Below the pieces are notes generated by a model. It was given only the letters and a program-made list of their open reading frames with translations. It ran no database searches and was not told where the DNA came from. The translations under genes were made by a program, and so were the position numbers. This document shows positions 37,630 to 47,687 of a stretch of DNA of 64,000 bases, piece by piece (the stretch's first letter is position 1; the number at the start of each line of letters is the position of its first letter). Source of the stretch: Malurus cyaneus samueli (lineage: Eukaryota; Chordata; Aves; Passeriformes; Maluridae); assembly GCA_009741485.1 (NCBI GenBank), contig CM019230.1, positions 8,828,175-8,892,174 on the forward strand, given 5' to 3'.

Positions 37630-37855
37630 ACAAATGGCTCCAGAGGGGAAATTTTGAACATGAAGTTCATATGCAAAGTATTGTCCAGAGCAGCTGTGGC
37701 TGTCCCCAGATCCCTGGAGGTGTCCAAGGCCAGGCTGGATGTGCTTGGACCATCCTGGGACAGTGGAAGGTGTCCCTGACCATGGCAGGGGTTGGACTGG
37801 ATGGGCTTTAAGGTCCCTTCCAACCCAAACTATCATTCCATGATTCTACATATTT
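37630..37855 (+). mobile_element. CR1 LINE 3' end
   Basis: Runs through CCCTGGAGGTGTCCAAGGCC, AGGCTGGATG, CATCCTGGGACAGTGGAAGG, TTGGACTGGATGGGC and CCTTCCAACCCAAACTAT and ends with CATTCCATGATTCTACA, the octamer-like 3' tail typical of CR1. Truncated at the 5' side, so not able to move by itself. Confidence 0.93.
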
Positions 37856-39769
37856 ATCTTTTTCATACCAGTACTTATTAGAATATTACAAGAAAACTAC
37901 ATAAGGAATAACAGATCTTGATGTTCACAAGGCAATTTGATCCTTGATGACTTGGCTTTGTGTGCAAGCCCCTGAGGACTTACTCTGACAGTAATTGTAC
38001 ACTGAGCTCCCTATTCGTGTTTGATTAAAATTCATCTTCCAAAAAAGCAATTGCAGTCTTTACTTAGACAGCTGGAAAAATGGAAAATTCACTACTTCTT
38101 CTGGTAGCTTGTCACCCACATGGCTGAAAGATGTGTTCCTTGTGTACAAAGACAAATGGGAAACATCAGCATTCCAGACTCCCGCATTGTTCCCCTTTTA
38201 ATTCTGATTGATCACGGTTCTCACACGCTCCAGGCCCAATTCCACCCGGCATGAAATGCTCTGTTAAAGCCTGTGGGTGTGCAGGAGAGACTCAGTGCAT
38301 GGTGAGAGCAGAGTGTTGGAGGGCAGAAGTGCCTCTTGCTCAGAGAACAGGTTTTGCTGTGCTGCAGAACAACTTCAGGCAACAAACTATTTGTTAACAG
38401 TGTGACAGGAGTGAGTTCCCATGGATACACATGTATATCCTACATGTTCGAGAAAACAGGTGTCTCTCAGGCTCACTAATGCCTGGTGTTGCTTAATTAA
38501 ACATTCTTGTGCTGGCAGGAAAAAAGGGAAGTTGAAATTAGTATTTGCTGAACAGATGAAGTAACTCTCTCTCTAGAAAACATATTACTCTGCTTACCGC
38601 CAACACCTTGTATGGTCACCCAAAACAAATCAGGTAACACAGCAGAAAATGAAGTATTGCTCTGTTCTCTCTTTGCCCTGTGGACTGGCCTTTAGATGAA
38701 AACAGATAAAAAAAACAGTGAGAGAACAACCACCAAATAAAAAGGAGACAGGACTGCTTAAGTTGCATGCAAGCTAATTCACAGAGATTATCTGTTTGTG
38801 CCAAATCCGGATCTCACTTGCAGTCTGTGGCAGCCAATCCCCCTGACTGCCGTGCAGGCAGGATTTGGCCCTGGTAAAGCATCCGCCTGCATTCCCAGCT
38901 GCTCTGTCCAGCTGCCACAGAGGAATACAGGACTGCAGAGGACTCTGGCATGGGATGGACTCCCAACTTCCAGAGAAAAGAAAATTCCACCTCAGCGCTT
39001 GGATCGGGACTTTTCAGTGCAATGGCCGGATCTGATAAAGTAACGTCCTGCCTGGCAATAATTCAATTTAGATTCTTCTCCCTCACCAGCATTCATACCG
39101 TGTTTGGGCCAGCCCTGTATTGAATATAACTTTGAGAATTTGGAGCGCTTCGGAGAGAGACACAAACACTGATGAGCAGTACCAGGAAGGAAAGCAGGGT
39201 TCTGTTTGTGTGTGTGTGTTCACTTCACAGCAGATTACAATCAAGTACTCAAGGCAATATTTTTATAGGGCTGAATTTGCACCTACAAGTCAATATGATG
39301 TGCCACAGAGAATTAGACAGTGATTTGCACAAAGGCACTTTCAGGAGAGATTAAAACAAGCAAATAAACACATATCAGTCATTTTAGCACTCTGGTTTAA
39401 ACAAAAATATTTGAAGGCATAAAAGCCACTTAATTCCTATTGGAAATCAATGGTAGCTGAGGAAGTAGAGCAAGCATCCTGGTACCCTTGGAAAGCTGTC
39501 CTTTTACTGCGGACTGCCCTATCTCTGCTTTCTCTAAAATAAGATTGAAATGTAAAGGGACTATTGATTTTGCAACTGTTCCCAGACTTCTTGCCTAAGG
39601 GGAAAAGTTGTCTCTGGTAACCTCATTCATCCCACTCTGTGCTTCCCCTCTTCAGAAGAACCAGCCGCCACTAAAGTCGACATTTAATTCTTACGACAGC
39701 ACTCATTATTTTCAGGTGAAATTCAAAATGTGAGCTATTTCCAGGGAGAAAGGAGGGTGTTTCAGCCCG
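37856..39769. other. Non-coding stretch upstream of UTS2R
   Basis: AT-rich with a short (TG)n run at about 39208. No exon or transposon recognised. It leads into the CpG-rich island at 39770. Confidence 0.5.
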
Positions 39770-40079
39770 GTTCGGTATCCACCTCCACCTCAGCCTCTCG
39801 GAGCGCGTCGGGAGCGCCCTGCGCGGGGCACCTGCGGGGAGCGCGGCTGCTCTGGCTCTCCCTGTCGGCCGCTGACCGCTCTTTGCCGGATGGCTTGAAC
39901 GAAGAGTCGCACCGAGCCCCACCGCCAGCGATGCCACCGTGGGAGGGAAGAGCCAGATTCCAGCGGAGCGGCCAGGAAAACTTTTCAGGCAGCTGCCGCA
40001 AGCTGACGCTGCCCGGAGGGGCTCGTTCCGCGGGGGGCGCGGGGCGCTCCGGACCCGCTCCCGCCTCGGGGAGCGCCGT

Positions 40080-40420
40080 TCTCGGCGGGGAGAGCCCCGG
40101 TACCGGTTTGGGGAGCTCCGTTAGCACCGGGGAGAGCCCCGGTACCGGTTTGGGGAGCTCCGGTAGCACCGGGGAGAGCCCCGTTTCTGGCTCGGGGAGT
40201 CCCGTTCTCGGGTCGGGGAGCCCCGTTATTGCAGGGGAAAGCCCCATTCCCGGCTCGGGGAGCTCCGTTCTGGGAAGGGAGAGCCCCATTCCCGGCTCGC
40301 GGAGCTCCGTTTTCGGAAGAGACAACTCCGTTCCCGGCTCGGGGAGCTCCGTTACCAAAGAAGAGAGCCCCGTTACCGAAGGGGAGAGCCCCATTCCCGC
40401 ATCGGGGAGACTCATGTCTC
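40080..40420 (+). repeat. 42-bp minisatellite upstream of UTS2R
   Basis: About 8 units of about 42 bp built around GGGGAGAGCCCC then CCGGCTCGGGGAGCTCCGTT. The first two (about 40095-40178) are nearly identical, later ones diverged. A 42-bp unit is divisible by three, so all three frames stay open and give 14-residue peptide repeats ([11 protein letters not shown] type on the plus strand). I read this as non-coding upstream DNA, not a protein repeat. Confidence 0.9.
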
Positions 40421-40713
40421 GGGACGAGCCCCATTCCCCCTCCGGGAGCCGCTCTCCGCAGGGTCCCCGCCGGGCTGAGCGCTGCCGGCGGCTCTCTCCC
40501 CGGTCCCGGAGCGCTCCCGGCACCTGCCGGCCCCCTCCGGGGGGGGTCGGGGGTCTCGGGGTCGCTGCGGGCGCGGAGCGGGGGAGCCCCGCGGGGGGGG
40601 GCGGCCCTTCCCCGAGGGCAGCCCGGTACGCCCTGCTCCGCGGGGGGCGGAGCGGCCGCGCCGGGCCGGGAGCTCCGGGGCCGGTGCGACGGTACGGGCC
40701 GCCGCCGTCGCCC

Positions 40714-41806
40714 ATGGAGCCCAACGGGACGGCGGCGGCGGGGCAACGGACGGCGGCGGCGGCGACGCGGGGGTGCCCCGGGGGCGGCCCCTGCTCATCC
40801 CTCGGCCTTCGGGACGGTGCTGTCGGTGATGTACGTGGCCGGGGTGGCCGGCAATGTCTACACGCTGGTGGTGATGTGCCACTCGGTGCGCTGCGCCGCC
40901 CCCATGTACAGCTCCATCGTCAGCCTGGCCCTGGCCGACCTGCTCTACCTCTCCACCATCCCCTTCATCGTCTGCACCTACCTGGCCCAGGACTGGTACT
41001 TCGGGGACCTGGGGTGCCGCATCCTGCTCAGCCTGGACCTGCTCACCATGCACGCCAGCATCTTCACGCTCACCCTGATGTGCACCGAGCGCTACCTGGC
41101 CGTCACCCGGCCCCTGGACACCCTGAAGCGGTCGCGGGGCTACCGGAAGGTCACGGCGGGGGCTGTCTGGTCGGTGTCGCTGCTGCTCACTCTGCCCATG
41201 ATGCTGATGGTAACGCTGACCGAGGGGGGCAAGGCGGAGGGCAAGGTGAAGAGGATGTGCGCGCCCACCTGGAGCGTGGATGCCTACCGGACCTACCTGA
41301 CCGTGCTCTTCAGCACCAGCATCATGGCCCCGGGGATCATCATCGGCTTCCTCTACACGCGCCTGGCCAGGACCTACCTGGAGTCTCAGAGGAACCCCCC
41401 CCACAAGGAGAAGAGCAAGAGATCCCCCCGGCAGAAGGTGCTCATCATGATTTTCAGCATCGTGCTGGTCTTCTGGGCCTGCTTCCTGCCCTTTTGGATC
41501 TGGCAGCTGGTGCGACTCTACAGCAGCTCCCTGCAGCTCACCACCCAAACCCAAAAGTGCATTAACTACCTGGTGACCTGCCTGACCTACAGCAACAGCT
41601 GCATCAACCCCTTCCTCTACACCCTGCTCACCAAAAACTACCGGGAGTACCTGCGCAACAGGCACCGCAACTTCTACAGGTTCACGTCGTCCTTCCGCAA
41701 GAGGGGCTCCAACCTGCAGTGCTCCTGGGGCCGCTCCACGTCCTCCAGCAACCACTACGACTACAGCTCCGAGGCGCTGGGCATGGCCACGCTCAAGGAC
41801 AAGTGA
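40714..41806 (+). CDS. UTS2R: Urotensin-2 receptor-like GPCR, intronless, frame broken near the N-terminus
   Basis: Class A GPCR of the urotensin-2 receptor type, a plasma-membrane receptor for urotensin II and related peptides that normally couples through Gq. Visible features: seven membrane helices (TM1 from 40808, TM2 from 40904, TM3 from 41015, TM6 about 41452-41512, TM7 about 41562-41632), the TM3 cysteine (41015) paired with the ECL2 cysteine (41258), an Asp at 41036 in the ligand-contact position of TM3, TERY in place of DRY (41084), [11 protein letters not shown] in TM6 and NPFLY (41606). Stop TGA at 41804. The best start is ATG at 40714 ([10 protein letters not shown], with an N-glycosylation NGT), but it lies in another frame from the helices: 40714-41806 is 1093 bases, one more than a multiple of three. 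A single extra base in the G/C-rich 40740-40800 is the likely cause. Corrected length would be about 363 residues versus 389 in human. Which UTS2R paralogue this is remains open. Confidence 0.88.
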
Positions 41807-44094
41807 GGAGGAGCAGGAGCTGCTCCGGACACAGCGGGACCAGCAGTGTCTGGCCAAGGTAGGGCTGTGGGACCCCCTAGCCCTGAAGGGTCCTAAAAAC
41901 TCCTTTTGGTGCTCTCTCTAGCGAGGGGTGAGAAGCTGCGTGAAGCCAAGCACTGCGAGATGAGTGTGGATTTCCATCTGCCTGAGGGCTGTTGGGGGGG
42001 TCCTTCAGCCATTCAGGACAAGTCCTGCAGGGTTTGGGTGCAGAAGATGAGGTGGATACTTTGCTCGGTTGTGCCACAAGCTCTTTTTCATGCTCTGCTG
42101 AGTTTCAGCTCCAGCTCTGAACGCCGTTTCTGCCGTGTGGTTTCTCAGTGCTGATTTGGGTTACAGCTGGGTCAGAGCTGCAGAAGCCTGAAATTGGCCT
42201 GGTATCACTTGATGGAGCTGCCAGCCGTAGGTTTGCCCTGTGTGTTACCGTTGTTTGTTTCTGGAGTGTGTAAAGAGACTTTTAGCTCCTTTTCCTATTT
42301 CCTGTTTCATTACAGTGCACTACTGTTTTTTCAAGCTTAAAGTCTCTATTTTAAATTTCATTGCAGCAGCACTTTGAACTCCAAGCATTCAGAAACCACA
42401 AGGTAAGCTGTCAAAAACCACAGGATTACCTAAAAAAAAACTTGTAATTTTTTAAGGTTTCTACCTAAGGTGGTTTGAATTTGCCACTGATTTTTTTTTT
42501 TTTCTTAAAAAAGTTGGTCCCTTTCTTAAAAATCAACAGAGCTTGAAAAATCTGAACATTTACCTTGGAAGAAATAAATTATTTATAATCGAATCACTTA
42601 AACACCTGAGGCTCAGAAAAATGACTAAATCCTGTATCATGAAATTCGTCATAAAAGAGACAAATTTTTTCATGACATTTGATCAAAACCATTTTGCCTC
42701 AATGTATTCTGCTCATTTTCTCCCTGCTTGGCATCTCACAGTAAACCTTCACCACCAGTCCTGGAGATGCCTGTGAGCATTCAAACAGTTGTAAAGTGTC
42801 AGTTTATAAATAAACGCTTATTAAAAATGGACCATGCTCAGGTTTCCCCTCGCCTGGTCTCTTCCCCCAGCTCAGGGGGCTGTATTTACCAGGGAGATGC
42901 TGCAGTTCCCAGCTTTGGGCAGGAAGTTGAGGTCAATATTCCTCTCGTTCTGGGACAGGCTCTGGGAATAAGAACAGCATGGTACAAAGAGCACAAACTC
43001 TTGTCAGGAGCTGCTGATGCCCAGGGGTTTCAGATGCAGCAGCAGCGTAAGGAGCTGCAATTTCCACGTTTTTATTACAAACTCTGCCCGAGCAGGGTCC
43101 CATTCCAGCCCTACAGTGCTGGTGCATTCCCATGGCCTGGGGTGATCCTCTCATGTCCCACACTGAACTCCAGGGTGTGATTGTGTTAAAGCAGGGACAC
43201 AGAGTGCCAACACTGCAGACAGGCTGGGAGCAGGGAACAGGGAACACACACGCTGCATTTCATGCACTCGGCTGACAGGAAAATACACAGCTTGCATGGA
43301 GGTGTTTCTGTGCTGGAGTCAGACATTCTCCTGGGGTGCTTTTTGGGGAACAGGGCAATAAGTTAATAAGTCACCTTGCCTATATCACTTGTAACCACAG
43401 GACTGTCTTTGAAACACTGGTGGTCACTTTGTCACATTCCAGGGTTGTATAGACTCCCATCTGGGGATCAAAAATATCTCATTCCTTGTGAAATATAGGG
43501 ACTAATGCACAGTGCATGGTAGAAGTTGGCAGGAAGAGCAGGGTTTGGCAGTTTTTCAGAACAACTTTTCAGAAACTAATCGATTTTTAAATTACTAATT
43601 CTAAAGTCATTGTGACTTTTCCTTTGGTTCCCCTTTCCAAGGCTGGAAGTCACTCCTGTACAAGAATGAAAAAAAAGACAAGACTGAACTCAGAAAGAGT
43701 TGTGGGAAGGCTGCAGTATGAATGTCATGCTCAGGTTGTGTCTGGGCTGATGTTCTGGTGGAGCCAGGCATGGCTGCATCCCATGAGCTGGATAGGGATC
43801 TAAAAGAGTTTAAGGGACTTTGTAAAAAAAAAAAAAATAAATAAAATTGAAAATGCAGAGCAGATGAGCTCTTCAGTTGTAGCCTGTTGTGGGGATAAGC
43901 AAACAGAAGGGGCTGATTTGGGATACACTTCCCAAGACACCTCTCAGTCCCCTGAAGATGTTCTGTTACTCTGCTCTGTATCACCAACTGTGTGTGGGGA
44001 TGTGCTTTCTGTGCCACATGGTGAGAGCATTAAACATCAAAGCGTTGATGGAGGAGCACCCAGAGGAAAGGTGAAATACTGGATATTTCAAAAA
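41807..44094. other. UTS2R 3' flank and non-coding stretch
   Basis: AATAAA hexamers occur at 42573 and 42809 on the plus strand and could serve the receptor transcript. Otherwise AT-rich DNA with A runs (for example 43827-43839), with no exon recognised. Confidence 0.5.
42809..42814 (+). terminator. Candidate poly(A) signal for UTS2R
   Basis: AATAAA about 1.0 kb after the stop; an earlier AATAAA lies at 42573-42578. Either could be used; supported by position only. Confidence 0.3.
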
Positions 44095-44665
44095 AGGTGC
44101 CCAGCAGGTCAAGGGAGGGGATTCTCCTCCTCTACTCCACCTTGGTGAACCCAGCCTGCAGTGCTGCACCCAAATCTGGGGTGTCCAGCATCACAAGGAT
44201 GTGGAGCTGCTCGAGCCAGTCCAGAGGAGGCCATGGAGATGCTCCAAGGGCTGGGGCTCCTCTGCTCTGGAGCCAGGCTGGGAGAGCTGGGGGTGCTCAC
44301 CTGGAGAGGAGAAGGCTCCAGGGAGAGCTCAGAGCCCCTGCCAGGGCCTAAAGGGGCTCCAGGAGAGCTGGAGAGGGACTGGGGACAAGGGATGGAGGGA
44401 CAGGACAAGGGGAATGGCTTCAAAGTGACAGAGGGGAGGATCAGATGGGATATTGGGAAGAAAGTTTTCCCTGTGAGGGTGGGGAGGCCCTGGCACAGGG
44501 TGCCCAGAGAGGCTGTGGCTGCCCCTGGATCTCTGGCAGTGCCCAAGGCGAGACTGGATGGGGCTTGGAGCACCCTGGGATGGTGGAAGGTGTCCCTGCC
44601 CATGGCAGGGGGTTGGAACTGGATGATCTTCAAGGCCCCTCCAACCCAAATCATTCTTTGTCACA
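44095..44665 (+). mobile_element. CR1 LINE 3' part, best preserved in the window
   Basis: About 570 bp in typical CR1 order: CAGTGCTGCACCCAAATCTG, TCCAGAGGAGGCCATGGAGA, GGGAGAGCTGGGGGTGCTCA, CTGGAGAGGAGAAGGCTCCA, AGGGACTGGGGACAAGGGAT, GGCACAGGGTGCCCAGAGAG, GGCTGTGGCTGCCCCTGGAT, CATGGCAGGG and TTGGAACTGGATGATCTTCA, ending CCAACCCAAATCATTCTTTG. It lacks reverse-transcriptase and endonuclease frames, being truncated at the 5' side as most CR1 copies are. Confidence 0.96.
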
Positions 44666-46483
44666 TTTTCACTCCCTAGGTTTTTCAGCGAGGATGTGCT
44701 GATCCCAGCCCCATCCCAGCACTGCTCCTGTCTCCCATCAGGCCCCAATAAACCCATCCCAGGTTACTCCAGGCAGTGCCCACACAGGTCACTGTCCCAG
44801 GAGAGGCTGTGTCACACACAGGACAGCCAGCAGTCCCCAGCTGTTGTTGGATGTGACAGTGACAGCTCCTCCCAGCACAGGGAGCACAACACGGGGCAGA
44901 GCTGCACAAAGAGCACTGCTGGGGAGCCTTGCATGCTCCCGGGAATCAGAGCTCAATTTAAAAGATGAATTACATAAACAACATCCCTCTTGCTGTCCCA
45001 TCAGACCAGTTAAGCTGCCAAAAGTCAGTAGGTTTGATCCACTTCATAAATATTCTGCAGTGGCTGGTGTTTCAGCTGAGTTCCTGTTGTCTGTCGCTGG
45101 GCAAGCTTCGACCCCTCTTAGTGTGCTCATGGTTTGGGGAGGAGGGAACTGTCCCCATGGATCTTCCCAGAAGAAAAAACCAAATTAATCTGCCGTCTCA
45201 CTGGGGAAGGGGAGTGCTGCTGCCTGGCTGGGGCTGACACAACCCTCAGGCTACCTGTGAGGAGCAGCTTTCCCTACTCTCACCCTGAGGATTTTGGGGA
45301 CGGTTTGGGGTTGGGATCTCACCATTCCTGAGCAATGCACAGGCCATGCACACCTGCTGTAAGACAGATCAGGCTGTTTCCTGCATGAGGAAGAGTTATT
45401 ACCTGTCCTCAGCACTGGAAAGGGTGAGGCAGGGTAGTTATGAGATTAAAAACATCTTGTGATCACAACCACAGAGGTTACAGAAGTGTGTGAAAATTGA
45501 GACAGACACATAACCAGAACCTGGGTAAAGGGACTTTGCCAATCCCATGATTGGTGTCACTTCAGGTAAATCAGAAGCATCTCAGGCTAGTGCTGAGTGA
45601 CAACATTGTGGCTGTAACTGAATAACACATGTGGAGGGTTCCTTGAAAACAATTTTACTTTGGCTGTTCTGCATTACAGCAAATCAAGTTCTTTGTAGCC
45701 TGGGATCACCTGTCATACCTAAATCACTTTAATCCTTTGGTTCTTAATGCTTTGGGTGGTTTTTTATTATGAATGAAATGTCCCTGCAGGTTCAGTGACA
45801 GAGTCACTTCTTCAGCAATGTGGGAAATTGGAATTTTAAGGAAAGCAGCAGCATTTTTCTTGATGGCCCAGAGGCTGTCACTGCAAAACTCCATACATGC
45901 TTTACAAGAAAGAAAATAGTTTAATCACTAGAGAATATTTTGCAATGCCCCTTAGGATTTAGAAGTTTATAGCAAAAAAAACACCAACCCAGACTGGGAA
46001 AGAAAAGCAGTTTCATCCTGAGTGCTCTCTCTTTCCTTCATGGCAGGATCTCCTCAGATGGGATCTGATGCAACAATGGCAATTTTTCCACTTGCACTTA
46101 AAAAGACAAAAGACCACTCTTTTGTGGGACCCGGGAGAATGATTGTTTTCATCAGACACAGGAGAATCCATTTGAACCTTATGGAATTTTTGCAGCCTTT
46201 ACCTTCAGTCACTTATTTTTAATCATCTTTCTCTCCACTTTTGAAAAACAAATTTGCAATAAATGCTCAAAAGCCCCGCATGATTTGGTTACAATTCCAT
46301 CATGAGTGCAAGGAAATCATTAACTTTTTAACTCCTATTTCAGCAGCCAGTTTTGGTGCTTAGTGTACAACTGAAACCAGGGAAAGCAGCAAAAGAGAGG
46401 GGACTTTATGAGCATTTTGTACCTTGAGCTGCAGGATTTACAGCTGGATTAAGTGTGGGGAACAAGCAGGAAGACAGAGTTCA
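44666..46483. other. Non-coding stretch
   Basis: Nothing recognised apart from short homopolymers. Confidence 0.5.
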
Positions 46484-46592
46484 GAATCTATTATAATCTG
46501 TTATAATCTATTAGAATATATTATAATCTATTACAATCTGTTATAATCTATTAGAATCTATTAGGACCTATTATAATCCATTGTAATATATT
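46484..46592. repeat. 10-bp (TATAATCTAT)n tandem array
   Basis: About 11 units of 10 bp with single-base variation (ATCTATTATA, ATCTGTTATA, ATCTATTAGA). Confidence 0.92.
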
Positions 46593-47566
46593 CATAATCA
46601 CCAGGATTATGAGAGAAGTACATAAAGCTCATATCAGAGCCCTCATGCCCTGGGTGCAGATAAGGCAGAGAAATCCTCAGAGCAGCCCCAAACAGGCAGG
46701 AGGCTTTGCCTGGTTCGAGGACTCTCAATTTCTCCATCACATTTCGGAGTCCCTCTGGTGGCAGCAGCAAATTCCTATCCTGAGGTCTCAGGAAGAAAAT
46801 CTGCTTTTTATTTCTAGGCTTAACAACACAAGAACATTTCACACCTTCAAAGTAAAACGTTACTACGGTGTCAGGAGAGGAAGAGAAGAGAAAAACCAAC
46901 TTCCAGGAGTTCTCTTTCCTCTCCCACGTTTCTTCCTGTGCAAAACCAGTCTAACCTAGTTCCTGTCATTTTTCACAGCATCCTCCCAGCCAGCACCCAC
47001 AGAAACACCCAGAGCTGGTGACTAACTGCAGCTCAGCCCAGCTGGGGTTTTTGTGCCTGATAATATTGGGTTTTGCTGCTGGTTTCCAGTTTTTCCAGGG
47101 AATAGAGAGATGCTGAGTTAATTACTGTGGCTTATGAGAAATATGTTGCTTTGTCTTTAAAACAGTAGCCACAGCTTCACAGGGTGTAAGTGCCCTGTGA
47201 AGTTATTGTTATTATATTATACAGGTTTTTTGCCTTTGTTTGGGAATGTGTCTAAAGCCCAGCAGGGAAAAAGGATGTGTCAGATGGAGCAAAGTGTTGG
47301 GAGGGGTTGGGTGGCTCAGGCTGAGCTTTGTGAAGGCAGATGGAGAAACTCGCTACCCCTCACTCAGCCAAACCTCTGGGATGCAACAACCTCCTGTCAG
47401 ACACTCAACACCAAAAAAAGTTATTAATGTATTCATATTATACAAAATATAGGTGTATTAAAATCCTAAATGGACATGTATCCAAAAGGGGTTTTTTTAA
47501 ATCATAAATATTTCTGCTCAGGAACGCTGCTTTCTGCCCACATGAGTTTCTGGTGTGGCATATATC
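46593..47566. other. Non-coding stretch
   Basis: No exon recognised; one 110-codon frame on each strand at 46560-46960 overlaps the other and lacks domains. Confidence 0.5.
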
Positions 47567-47687
47567 ACCTTTGGGGGAGACTAATTTCAGTTTAACTGAA
47601 GTTTTAACCTTTGGGGGAGACGAATTTCAGTTTAACTAAAGTTTTAACCTTTGGGGGAGACTAATTTCAGTTTAACTAAAGTTTTAA
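47567..47687 (+). repeat. 40-bp tandem triplicate
   Basis: Three near-identical units of about 40 bp starting CCTTTGGGGGAGACTAATTT and containing CAGTTTAACTGAAGTTTTAA (GAA or AAA in the middle). TTTAACT-AAGTTTTAA looks weakly palindromic. Confidence 0.95.

Larger units (their letters stand above)
39770..41810. promoter_or_regulatory. CpG-rich island over the UTS2R-like gene
   Basis: GC and CG content rise abruptly near 39770 and fall again after 41810. Most of the coding exon and about 950 bases upstream are inside it. As in many vertebrate genes this is a likely promoter region, but no TATA box or start site can be placed from the sequence. Because stop codons are scarce in GC-rich DNA, long open frames occur here on both strands and should not be taken for genes. 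Confidence 0.7.

Noticed and set aside
39730..41565. 611-codon plus-strand open frame and 320- to 480-codon minus-strand frames over the CpG island
   Set aside because: GC-rich DNA lacks stop codons. The plus frame crosses the receptor in the wrong frame and the minus frames are shadows of receptor and minisatellite.
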